Shown in pieces: positions 1 to 5,466 of a DNA stretch of 5,466 nucleotides. Under the pieces are notes generated by a model. That model was not told the DNA's origin. It ran no database searches and was given only the letters and a program-made list of their open reading frames with translations. A program made the position numbers and the translations under genes. Numbering within the stretch: position 1 is the stretch's first letter; each line of letters opens with the position of its first letter. This stretch comes from an uncultured Mollicutes bacterium (GTDB lineage: Bacteria; Bacillota_I; Bacilli_A; Acholeplasmatales; Anaeroplasmataceae), in NCBI GenBank assembly GCA_900547045.1, contig URFB01000091.1, positions 1-5,466 of the forward strand, given 5' to 3'.

Positions 1-262
1 CACCAACACTTATATTATCAATAAAGCATATAATTTGTGCATCTGATTCAATTGACATTAAAGTAATATCTACATATTTAGAAAAGCTTCTCACTTGAAT
101 TTCTGCCATTGCTGGATATAATGCTTTTGTTTTTCCTTTAATATTAGCGCCATATCCCATTTTAGAAATAACATTTGATGGATATCTAATGAGCATTAAG
201 CCACCCTTATATGATTTAGTTTGAGCAACATTATATAAATTAACCGTATCATTAATAATCAT
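1..262 (-). CDS. Partial gene (5' end only): possible SGNH/GDSL-type hydrolase, N-terminal region
   Basis: An open frame of 87 codons begins at ATG 262-260 and runs off the left edge without a stop. A good Shine-Dalgarno site (AGAGG, 273-269) lies 6 nt upstream, inside the last codons of the IclR gene, and the start follows that gene's TAG by one base, so the start is well supported. The protein begins MIINDTVNLYNV. It then shows a LIRYP segment (about residues 24-28), a GYGANIKGK stretch, and a beta-rich part with AEIQVRS and VDITLMS ending in CFIDNISVG. This order (Leu-x-Arg-x-Pro, then a strand of the 'EIRF' type, then a V-x-(I/V)-x-L-x-S strand) resembles the N-terminal beta domain that precedes the catalytic domain in many SGNH/GDSL hydrolases of carbohydrate loci. 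The GDSL catalytic block would lie beyond the window, so the enzyme class is an inference. There is no signal peptide. An esterase removing acyl groups from the glycan would fit the context. Confidence 0.5.
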   Translation of the reverse strand, partial: MIINDTVNLYNVAQTKSYKGGLMLIRYPSNVISKMGYGANIKGKTKALYPAMAEIQVRSFSKYVDITLMSIESDAQIICFIDNISVG

Positions 263-263
263 A

Positions 264-1034
264 CTATACCTCTGACCAATATTTTTGAGCTTGGTAGCCA
301 AGCTCCCTTGAAATCTTTAGAGCACAATTTCTTATTTCCTTACCTATTTCATCATCAGACATTAACGGGCTTTTCATATCTGAAAAAGATATTGCCGCAA
401 TAACATTATTTGTAAAATCAAAAATAGGAGCTCCATAACATATCATAAGTTCTTCTGTTTCTTTATTATCAATGGAATATCCTTTAAGCCTTACATCATT
501 TAGTTCCTTTTTTAAAGATAGAGCATTATCAATTGTTCTTGACGTTTTCTTTTTAAAATCAATATTATGAATCAAATCATTTTGAACATTATCATCAAGC
601 AAGCCCATATACGCTTTACCAAGTGCCGTCGCATATGCTTCATGTTTCGTTCCAACCTTACATGTTGCAAGCTTTGCTCCAGCTCCCATATATTTATATA
701 TATAGATAATATCTGTACCATCCAATAAACCTACGAATGCCGTACGTTTAAGCTTATCAGCTAATTCATTAACATATTTACTACATACATCAATTAAAGA
801 TTTACTTTGACTGTACTTTATTCCTAAAAAATACGCATTAATACCTAAAACATATTTTTTATCATTATACCTACTAGGTTCAATCATTTTTAAAGAAACT
901 AAGCTATGTAAAATATCAAAGGCACTACTTTTAGGAATATTCATATCATTTATAATTTCAGCCAATGATACGCCATCCTTACTTTTTGAAACAAGATCAA
1001 GCATATCATAAGCTCTTTCAATCGTTCTGTTCAT
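264..1034 (-). CDS. IclR-family transcriptional regulator
   Basis: A 256-aa protein of normal IclR length. Residues 1-65 form a winged helix-turn-helix: the start MNRTIERAYDML is the usual IclR opening helix, GVSLAEIINDMNIPKSSA (21-38) is the HTH, and a wing ends near YVLG (61-64). Residues 70-250 match the effector-binding domain, with the conserved ATALGKA block (135-141), GYSIDNKE (185-192), CYGAPIFD (199-206) and a C-terminal ISRELGY (241-247). I chose ATG 1034-1032 because GGGGA (1045-1041) lies 6 nt upstream. An in-frame ATG at 1052 adds six residues (MFWGII) but has no Shine-Dalgarno site. The gene overlaps the upstream lyase gene by 17 nt. IclR proteins such as KdgR commonly control uronate and pectin catabolism by binding keto-deoxy acid intermediates. 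Local control of this operon is therefore likely, but no operator is visible because the promoter is outside the window. Family is certain; ligand is unknown. Confidence 0.93.
   Translation of the reverse strand: MNRTIERAYDMLDLVSKSKDGVSLAEIINDMNIPKSSAFDILHSLVSLKMIEPSRYNDKKYVLGINAYFLGIKYSQSKSLIDVCSKYVNELADKLKRTAFVGLLDGTDIIYIYKYMGAGAKLATCKVGTKHEAYATALGKAYMGLLDDNVQNDLIHNIDFKKKTSRTIDNALSLKKELNDVRLKGYSIDNKETEELMICYGAPIFDFTNNVIAAISFSDMKSPLMSDDEIGKEIRNCALKISRELGYQAQKYWSEV
287..305. repeat. Perfect 8-bp inverted repeat with 3-nt loop (hairpin) at the end of the IclR gene
   Basis: On the minus strand the arms GAGCTTGG and CCAAGCTC flank the loop CTA, giving a perfect 8-bp stem with five G:C pairs in otherwise AT-rich DNA. 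It lies 13 nt upstream of the AGAGG site of the left-edge gene. It is inside codons for the conserved ELGYQA segment of the IclR protein, so coding constraint could explain part of it. It is not a terminator: the minus strand continues with AAAAA rather than a T-run. Confidence 0.6.
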
Positions 1035-2214
1035 AATAATTCCCCAAAACATCAGTCAATTTTAATAACACTTTAAATTTTATCTTATCCATATTTAATT
1101 GCCTTCTAAGATAAGCATAATCATATCCAAGAATCTTAACTGACTCATTAATTAAAGGTAATAAGGTTGTCTCATCAAATTCAATGATTTGATTATAAGG
1201 CCATGCCTCAGTTTTAAGAACTAATCCATTTAATAGAAATTTTAAAACCGATTTAAGATCCTTTTGGCATCTATTGTTAGACCAATGTTTAGAATAATAA
1301 AGGCTAAAATTATATTTTTGAGCAATCAAGGAAAAATCATACAAGCCCTTAGCTGCCATTAAAGAATAATTTTTAGATTTCGTTCTTGCTTGCTCAAGTG
1401 GCATTCTTCCATCATCTTCGATTTGTGAATTCATTCTTTCAACCATGGAATAGGATAAAGGCACAATCTCCTTACTAACATTTAAAAAGTCAGCTATAAT
1501 GGCAAGTCCAAAATCATAAAAGATACCATGATTATTTTTAGCTCTTATTTCCTCCATCGCAACAGGACTATACTTATACCAGTTCATAAAGCTTTTAAGC
1601 CAGGTACTCAAATCATGATTAAACTCATCATCAAGTTTTGCTTCATCTCTAAGTATTTTAAGCATATAGATTGCATATGAAAAATTAGCAGTAAAATCAA
1701 TCATACCAATTCCTCTTCCAAGACATACACCCTTAATCATTTGAGCATGATCCAAATTAGGATTCATCCCGGTTTTAGAATCTAGTAAGTAATAATAAAC
1801 ATTCCTTCTAATATCATTATAGTATGATATATCATCAGACAAATAATAAAGTATTGCTTTGTAATATACGATAAAAGCTAATTCTCTTAAATCATCCTTA
1901 TCATATTTTTTTCCCTCGGGATTAGACATTCCATCCTTAAGTATATATGGAAGCCCCGTCGTTGTTTTTGGATTCGGCCAATAATATGTCGCAAGCGAAA
2001 CATAATCGTTTCTCTTAACATTATCCGGTCTTTTTTTATATAAAATGGAGCGCTTGATAGCTGGATAATCAATGTCTAAGCATTTCAAATCATCTTTAAG
2101 TTTTTGAAGGTCAGGTAAAGAAATACTATTTTTAATTTTTTTAAGTTCAGCAGATGTAAATAAAATATAATAATTTACAGGATCATATTTAACTGCGTTA
2201 TTAAAATAATCCAT
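1018..2214 (-). CDS. Alginate-lyase-fold polysaccharide lyase (PF05426 type, possibly PL38-like), cytoplasmic
   Basis: A complete 398-aa protein. Conserved blocks of the alginate_lyase (alpha/alpha)-toroid family are visible. DYVSLATYYWPNP (70-82) is followed by GLPYILKDGMSNPE (87-100), the typical 'Y.WP.P..p.GLPY..rDG..NPE' block. KNNHG (226-230) gives the Asn-His pair that in PL5-type enzymes neutralises the substrate carboxylate and acts in catalysis. DDGRMPLEQARTKSKNYS (267-284) supplies an Arg (277) and Tyr (283), with Tyr the expected catalytic acid/base. The expected reaction is beta-elimination on a uronate-containing chain, leaving a 4,5-unsaturated non-reducing end. No signal peptide or membrane segment is seen, so it probably acts on imported oligosaccharides. 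The start ATG overlaps the TAA of the SDR gene (TAATG). A GGAGG lies 15 nt upstream, which is long, so translation may depend on coupling. Known specificities in this fold include alginate and glucuronan; the substrate here is not decidable. Confidence 0.85.
   Translation of the reverse strand: MDYFNNAVKYDPVNYYILFTSAELKKIKNSISLPDLQKLKDDLKCLDIDYPAIKRSILYKKRPDNVKRNDYVSLATYYWPNPKTTTGLPYILKDGMSNPEGKKYDKDDLRELAFIVYYKAILYYLSDDISYYNDIRRNVYYYLLDSKTGMNPNLDHAQMIKGVCLGRGIGMIDFTANFSYAIYMLKILRDEAKLDDEFNHDLSTWLKSFMNWYKYSPVAMEEIRAKNNHGIFYDFGLAIIADFLNVSKEIVPLSYSMVERMNSQIEDDGRMPLEQARTKSKNYSLMAAKGLYDFSLIAQKYNFSLYYSKHWSNNRCQKDLKSVLKFLLNGLVLKTEAWPYNQIIEFDETTLLPLINESVKILGYDYAYLRRQLNMDKIKFKVLLKLTDVLGNYYEQND
1041..1045 (-). 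promoter_or_regulatory. Ribosome binding site deciding the IclR start
   Basis: GGGGA on the minus strand, 6 nt before ATG 1034. The more upstream in-frame ATG (1052) is preceded by an AT-rich stretch without any Shine-Dalgarno match. The site lies within the sequence between the two candidate ATGs, so it can only serve the inner one. Confidence 0.7.
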
Positions 2215-2963
2215 TAAAGTAAATCTTGTCCTCCGTTAATTTGTACTACTTCACCAGTAATAAATGATGCTTTTTCACTTACTAAGAAACTAACAACTGA
2301 AGCTACCTCCTCAGGACGTCCAAAGCGCTTCATCAAAATATTATTTTTCCATGATTCAAATAAAGCTGGGTTTGTCTTTTTAATATTATCATGGAAAGGA
2401 GTATCGATTGTACCTGGTGAAACTGCATTACATCTAATGTTATCAACAGCTAAATCCTTAGCAAGAGCTCTTGTTAAAAGAACTATTGCTCCCTTGGCTG
2501 TACCATAAATTCCAGCACCAGGTCCTCCAGCATTCCAACCAGCATTAGATGAAAAATTAATAATAGATGGATTTTCTCCCTTTTTCAAATAAGGTATACA
2601 TGCTCTTGACATATAAAAGGCACTATCGAGATTAAGTGCTAGCACATTACGATAAAACTCAGTTGTCATTGTCTCAAAACGAGAACGACCTCCAAGCCCT
2701 CCAGCATTATTAATTAATGCATCGATATGACCATATTTCTCACCAACATACTTTACATTTTTATTAACATCATCCTCATTTGTTACGTCAAAATGAAGAT
2801 ACTCAGCTTCCACATTAAGCTTATTAAGCTTTAGCATAAGCTTTGCAGCAGCTTCATCATCTATACCATTAACAATAACAGTATATCCATTTTTTCCTAA
2901 TTCCTCACAAATAGCAGAACCAATTCCACCTGTACCACCTGTTACAATTGCAATCTTTTTCAT
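2214..2963 (-). CDS. SDR-family NAD(P)-dependent oxidoreductase, likely keto-deoxyuronate (DEH or DKII) reductase/dehydrogenase
   Basis: A complete 249-aa classical short-chain dehydrogenase. It has the Rossmann cofactor loop TGGTGGIG (8-15), D59 in FDVT (adenine site), NNAG (85-88), active-site N111, catalytic S139 in INFSSNAG, Y153 and K157 in YGTAK, SPGTIDTPFH (182-191), and a C-terminal FITGEVVQINGG (234-245). A strong Shine-Dalgarno AAGGAGG (2979-2973) is 9 nt from the ATG. The gene follows the cupin stop by one base and its TAA overlaps the next ATG. Sequence alone would only say FabG/KduD-like SDR. The neighbours suggest that it interconverts the linear keto-deoxyuronate made by the cupin with KDG: either a DEH reductase, as in alginate pathways, or a KduD-type enzyme if an isomerase exists elsewhere. 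The SPGTI-x-TPFH segment is, to my recollection, common in SDRs of uronate loci. A FabG role in fatty acid synthesis is unlikely given the context. Cofactor preference is not clear from the beta-2 loop (VNGIDD, 31-36). Confidence 0.88.
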   Translation of the reverse strand: MKKIAIVTGGTGGIGSAICEELGKNGYTVIVNGIDDEAAAKLMLKLNKLNVEAEYLHFDVTNEDDVNKNVKYVGEKYGHIDALINNAGGLGGRSRFETMTTEFYRNVLALNLDSAFYMSRACIPYLKKGENPSIINFSSNAGWNAGGPGAGIYGTAKGAIVLLTRALAKDLAVDNIRCNAVSPGTIDTPFHDNIKKTNPALFESWKNNILMKRFGRPEEVASVVSFLVSEKASFITGEVVQINGGQDLL

Positions 2964-2964
2964 T

Positions 2965-3315
2965 TTATTTTTCCTCCTTATTCAAAAAATCTTTTCTTTC
3001 AGGTGTAAATATATCAATAAGAACACCTTCCTCTAAGCATTCAGCACCATGAATAATGTGTGGCTCCTTATAAGTAGAATCGCAAGCACTAATTATCTTT
3101 TTTTCTCCGCCTATATTAAATTCAAATTTACCCGAAATAATATATGTACATTGTTCATGAAAATGCTCATGAAGCTTACCTATAGCTCCTTTTTGAAAAT
3201 GAAGCTCACATATCATTAAATTATCACTATGTGCTAATATTTTTCTAGTAACACCAGGATCACATGGCTTTGCTTCAATTTCACTACCAATAAAATAATG
3301 CTTAATTTTTTCCAT
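2965..3315 (-). CDS. kdgF: KdgF-like cupin: linearisation of 4,5-unsaturated uronates
   Basis: A small single-domain cupin of 116 aa, the usual KdgF length. KdgF converts unsaturated monouronate released by lyases into the open-chain keto form (DKI from pectin-type glycans, DEH from alginate). The core is GVTRKILA (21-28), GAIGKLHEHFHEQCTYIISG (43-62), FEFNIGG (64-70), PHIIHGAECLEEGVLIDIFTP (85-105) and RKDFL (107-111). Probable metal ligands are H49, H51, Q55 and H89. D101, F103 and R107 fit the D-x-F-x-x-x-R pattern of the KdgF active site. I chose ATG 3315-3313, preceded by GAGG (3322-3319) with a short 3-nt spacer. GTG 3324 or TTG 3327 would add three or four residues and sit just after AAGGA (3332-3328), so the start is uncertain. 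The gene overlaps the heparinase-family gene by 14 nt with the ATG start. It lies directly between that lyase and the SDR, which fits its biochemical order. Confidence 0.88.
   Translation of the reverse strand: MEKIKHYFIGSEIEAKPCDPGVTRKILAHSDNLMICELHFQKGAIGKLHEHFHEQCTYIISGKFEFNIGGEKKIISACDSTYKEPHIIHGAECLEEGVLIDIFTPERKDFLNKEEK
2973..2979 (-). promoter_or_regulatory. Strong ribosome binding site of the SDR gene
   Basis: AAGGAGG on the minus strand, 9 nt before ATG 2963 and inside the last codons of the cupin gene. It is the best Shine-Dalgarno match in the window, suggesting that the SDR is translated more strongly than its neighbours. Confidence 0.75.
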
Positions 3316-5212
3316 TTTCCTCACCAATCCTTAAAGACATTTTATAGCATATATTTTTACCATTACCGCGAATGATTATGGTCGTTCTTTCTTTATTAAC
3401 CGGATTATCCATCGTTTTAGCAACGTATAATTCATGGTCCTTTAAATCTAAATCAATTGCTATATTTTGATTTGAACGTTTAGCCTCTAATGTTAAAACA
3501 TCAGTTTTCTTATTATACTTTATAACATCTTTGACATATTGATATCCGTTTTCTTTAAAGCCTAAGCTACTTGAAATAAAATCATTTGATATTGCTAAAT
3601 TGATATCATTTTCTAAATGGAATACGTAATCAAATACTCCATCATTTGCCGACTTGATCTGAACAATATCTGAAAAACCATTTTTTAATAGTTTAATTTC
3701 TCTTATTTCATCAACGCCATCATAAACATTTAATGCCTCACAAATTATATGATCTTTACTATATTTAAGCGTTTTACCCGGACTTCTAGAAGTAATATCA
3801 AGGCCATTCATAATGACTGTATTATGAGCCAAGCTTCTTCGATGCCATTCATTACAAAGTAATGATATATATCCTGCATTAGAGATATCACGGCTTATCA
3901 TTCCATCCTTATACATAACTTCAATATTAATAATGTCTGGATGAGCATGTGATGGACCGTTCAAACCATATTTAACAAAAACATTCATATTTTCATTACG
4001 TATCATACCAAAGCTTGACATTGAGAAATTTAATGTTTTTTGAGGAATAATACTATAATTATGAATATCCATATCTGTATTTAATAATAATTGTTCAAAA
4101 GCAATTTCATTATTTATATAATATGGCTTAGATAGGGGTAAAGTCGTTCTTGGATACTTATTATTTAATATAATCTTTAAAATATTGACAATTTCTTTAT
4201 CAGAATTAAAAACCTTAGCTGCTACACTATAAATATAACTATATGTTTTTAAATTGATACTTGGCCAACCATCATTAGGATTAGGTAAATATAAATTTGT
4301 AAACGCATAATTATATGCACTTATAAACATATTTCTAATAATATTTTTAGCATCTAAATCAAAATCATAATTATAAATACTTGAGAATAATAAGGCCGGT
4401 GTAATTCCTTCAAGTGTGAAAAAATTGTAATGGATTGAGCCTTCATACCAAAATCCATCCTTAGTTACACCTTCCTTGATTTGTCTAATAATGTTATATT
4501 CACCATTAAATACAAAATCAATCATTTCCTTGTCATTAAAGAAAAAGCCCATTACTGCAATCGCTGAGTTATTCCAACATCTAATATTATGAATTTGATT
4601 AACCTGTGGCTTTAATAGCTTAAATATTTCCTTAAACATACTGTGATATATTTCGTCTAAAAATGATTTTGGAAGATCATTCTTAACAATCTCAAGGGCT
4701 TGAATCATTCTTATAGTTATAATTGACTCATTAAGTCCCTGCGGCATGATTCTTCCACATCCCCACTTCATATCGTCAATGTTTAAAAATCTATCTCTTT
4801 CTTTATTATGAATAACAAATTTTGTATAATTTTTAGCATAAAAGCCAATGATTTCCATTAAAATGTCAAGATAATGGGGATTCTTATCATAAGCATATAA
4901 CGCAGCTGCCTTCCATGCCGTTAAAATTGCTTCATTACGATAAAAGTATGTCCATACTCCATCATATACTTCATCAGTATAATCCTTTCCACATATTTCA
5001 CATTTATGAGACTTAGGATTATTTCTATCATAAATTAATCTTCCACCATCATAATTACAAAAATAGTAATGTCCCCACTCGCTTATAATGCTTGGATCAT
5101 CATTAAAACTACTATAAAAATCATCAACCTCTAATTTTATCTTGATTATAGCCGCCTTATAAGCACTATTATTATTAATTGCCGAAACATAATTATCATT
5201 CAAATATTTCAT
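3302..5212 (-). CDS. Heparinase II/III-family polysaccharide lyase (PL15/PL35-like architecture), cytoplasmic
   Basis: A complete 636-aa protein with the two-part build of this superfamily. An (alpha/alpha)-toroid spans about 80-380 and a heparinase II/III beta-sandwich about 395-630. Near the N-terminus, WGHYYFC (46-52) and HKCEIC (69-74) form a family-typical Cys cluster. MPQGLNES (156-163), IHNIRCWNNSA (207-217) and DGFWYEGSIHYNFF (252-265) line the expected active site. H208 and Y262 are 54 residues apart, the same spacing as I recall for the catalytic His/Tyr pair of the exo-oligoalginate lyase Atu3025 (PL15). The sandwich has GPSHAHPD (419-426), RDIS (441-444) and AHNTV (462-466). H424, D442 and H463 are candidates for the structural metal site known in heparinase II. 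There is no signal peptide. The start ATG has AGGTGA (5223-5218) 5 nt upstream and overlaps the preceding reading frame by 17 nt. It would release unsaturated uronate for the downstream cupin. Alginate, glucuronan and glycosaminoglycan oligosaccharides are all possible substrates. Confidence 0.9.
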   Translation of the reverse strand: MKYLNDNYVSAINNNSAYKAAIIKIKLEVDDFYSSFNDDPSIISEWGHYYFCNYDGGRLIYDRNNPKSHKCEICGKDYTDEVYDGVWTYFYRNEAILTAWKAAALYAYDKNPHYLDILMEIIGFYAKNYTKFVIHNKERDRFLNIDDMKWGCGRIMPQGLNESIITIRMIQALEIVKNDLPKSFLDEIYHSMFKEIFKLLKPQVNQIHNIRCWNNSAIAVMGFFFNDKEMIDFVFNGEYNIIRQIKEGVTKDGFWYEGSIHYNFFTLEGITPALLFSSIYNYDFDLDAKNIIRNMFISAYNYAFTNLYLPNPNDGWPSINLKTYSYIYSVAAKVFNSDKEIVNILKIILNNKYPRTTLPLSKPYYINNEIAFEQLLLNTDMDIHNYSIIPQKTLNFSMSSFGMIRNENMNVFVKYGLNGPSHAHPDIINIEVMYKDGMISRDISNAGYISLLCNEWHRRSLAHNTVIMNGLDITSRSPGKTLKYSKDHIICEALNVYDGVDEIREIKLLKNGFSDIVQIKSANDGVFDYVFHLENDINLAISNDFISSSLGFKENGYQYVKDVIKYNKKTDVLTLEAKRSNQNIAIDLDLKDHELYVAKTMDNPVNKERTTIIIRGNGKNICYKMSLRIGEENGKN

Positions 5213-5466
5213 TTAATTCACCTGTATAACAACCTTTTTCCCTTTCTTTAATTACTTCCTTATTTTTATATTTAGCAATAGTTCCATTAACTAAAATTAT
5301 TTCATTACCAGCTTTGTCTAATATAAGATAATCACCATCAAATTCAAAATTCATTTGATTAGAAAATAATATAATTTTATCATCAACATTCAAAATATTA
5401 TCATTATATTTAACATCAATATCATTTAAATCAATTACTTCTATTTGTCGATATTCTTTCACTTTA
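5196..5466 (-). CDS. Partial gene (3' end only): unrecognised beta-rich C-terminal region
   Basis: The frame is open from the right edge to the TGA at 5198-5196. A GTG at 5462-5460 would give an 88-aa protein, but the frame continues upstream (AAA at 5465-5463) to the edge. No Shine-Dalgarno site can be assessed in the four bases left, so this GTG is more probably an internal Val. The visible sequence alternates hydrophobic and polar residues in short strands (DDKIILFSNQMNFEF, DYLILDKAGNEIILVNGTI) and ends in a charged tail. This suits the last beta-strands of a beta-sandwich, such as the C-terminal domain of another polysaccharide lyase or carbohydrate enzyme. That identification is speculative: no catalytic motif is in view. 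It is translationally coupled to the heparinase-family gene by a 17-nt overlap and so belongs to the same transcript. Confidence 0.6.
   Translation of the reverse strand, partial: KVKEYRQIEVIDLNDIDVKYNDNILNVDDKIILFSNQMNFEFDGDYLILDKAGNEIILVNGTIAKYKNKEVIKEREKGCYTGELNEIFE

Larger units (their letters stand above)
1..5466 (-). other. Interior of a polycistronic uronate-glycan catabolic operon
   Basis: All seven reading frames are on the minus strand. Consecutive genes overlap by 17 nt (5196-5212), 14 nt (3302-3315), 1 nt (2214) and 17 nt (1018-1034), or are separated by a single base (2964 and 263). No stretch of non-coding DNA longer than one base remains, and no hairpin followed by a T-run was seen on the minus strand. 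Both end genes run off the window, so the promoter and the terminator are outside it. The product order (lyase, KdgF-like cupin, SDR, second lyase, regulator, possible esterase) is a coherent pathway. Cotranscription is an inference from spacing. Confidence 0.85.

Noticed and set aside
287..305. Hairpin read as an intrinsic terminator after the IclR gene
   Set aside because: On the minus strand the stem is followed by AAAAA, not T residues, and it lies inside the coding region. On the plus strand the T-run precedes the stem.
1035..1052. Longer IclR start at ATG 1052 (adds MFWGII)
   Set aside because: No Shine-Dalgarno site before it, while the inner ATG has GGGGA at good spacing and gives the standard IclR N-terminus.
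1887..2072. A 61-codon open frame on the minus strand inside the alginate-lyase-fold gene
   Set aside because: It lies wholly within the lyase gene in another frame, over its conserved YYWPNP and GLPY motifs. Its translation is low-complexity Arg/Ile/Met-rich with no recognisable domain. It is a shadow.
3154..3173. Inverted and direct repeat of TTCATGA in the cupin gene
   Set aside because: Explained by repeated His-Glu codons in the HEHFHEQ metal-binding motif; TCATGA is itself palindromic, so both repeat types arise at once.
3316..3327. Longer cupin starts at TTG 3327 or GTG 3324
   Set aside because: Rare start codons sitting too close to AAGGA (0 and 3 nt). ATG 3315 gives the usual KdgF-family length, though its own spacer is short, so this is a preference rather than a proof.
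1..5466. CRISPR array, tRNA/rRNA genes, insertion sequence or phage genes
   Set aside because: The window is filled with minus-strand coding sequence. No spaced repeats, transposase motifs, terminal inverted repeats or structured RNA candidates were seen.

Overview
The window is AT-rich (about 30% G+C in the lines counted by hand). Every supported gene is on the minus strand, with almost no space between genes. Trp is encoded by TGG, and TGA serves as a stop (genes ending at 5196 and 1018), so the standard bacterial code applies and Mycoplasma-type code 4 is excluded. Purine-rich Shine-Dalgarno sites, low G+C and Lys/Asn/Ile/Tyr-rich proteins suggest a low-GC Bacillota relative (Erysipelotrichia-like or a standard-code Mycoplasmatota lineage). 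The taxon is inferred from composition only.

In transcription order (high to low coordinates) the layout is: the 3' end of an unrecognised gene running in from the right edge (5466-5196); a 636-aa heparinase II/III-family polysaccharide lyase (5212-3302); a KdgF-like cupin (3315-2965); an SDR oxidoreductase (2963-2214); a 398-aa alginate-lyase-fold protein (2214-1018); an IclR-family regulator (1034-264); and the 5' end of a gene leaving at the left edge (262-1), possibly an SGNH/GDSL-type esterase. Junctions are overlaps of 17, 14, 1 and 17 nt or 1-nt gaps. I see no terminator or promoter inside, so this looks like the interior of one longer operon.

The genes fit one job: intracellular breakdown of a uronic-acid-containing glycan. 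Two lyases of the (alpha/alpha)-toroid type, neither with a signal peptide, would cut imported oligosaccharides by beta-elimination and release 4,5-unsaturated uronate. The KdgF-like cupin would linearise that sugar, and the SDR would reduce the resulting keto acid towards 2-keto-3-deoxygluconate (KDG). The IclR protein is a plausible sensor of a pathway intermediate. The left-edge protein, if it is an esterase, might remove acyl groups from the glycan.

The substrate (alginate, glucuronan, glycosaminoglycan, pectin-type or other) cannot be decided from this window. No transporter, KduI, KdgK or KdgA gene is present here; they would have to lie outside it or be absent. The most interesting points are the unresolved substrate of the paired cytoplasmic lyases, the compact pathway without KduI, and a perfect GC-rich hairpin just upstream of the last gene's ribosome binding site.
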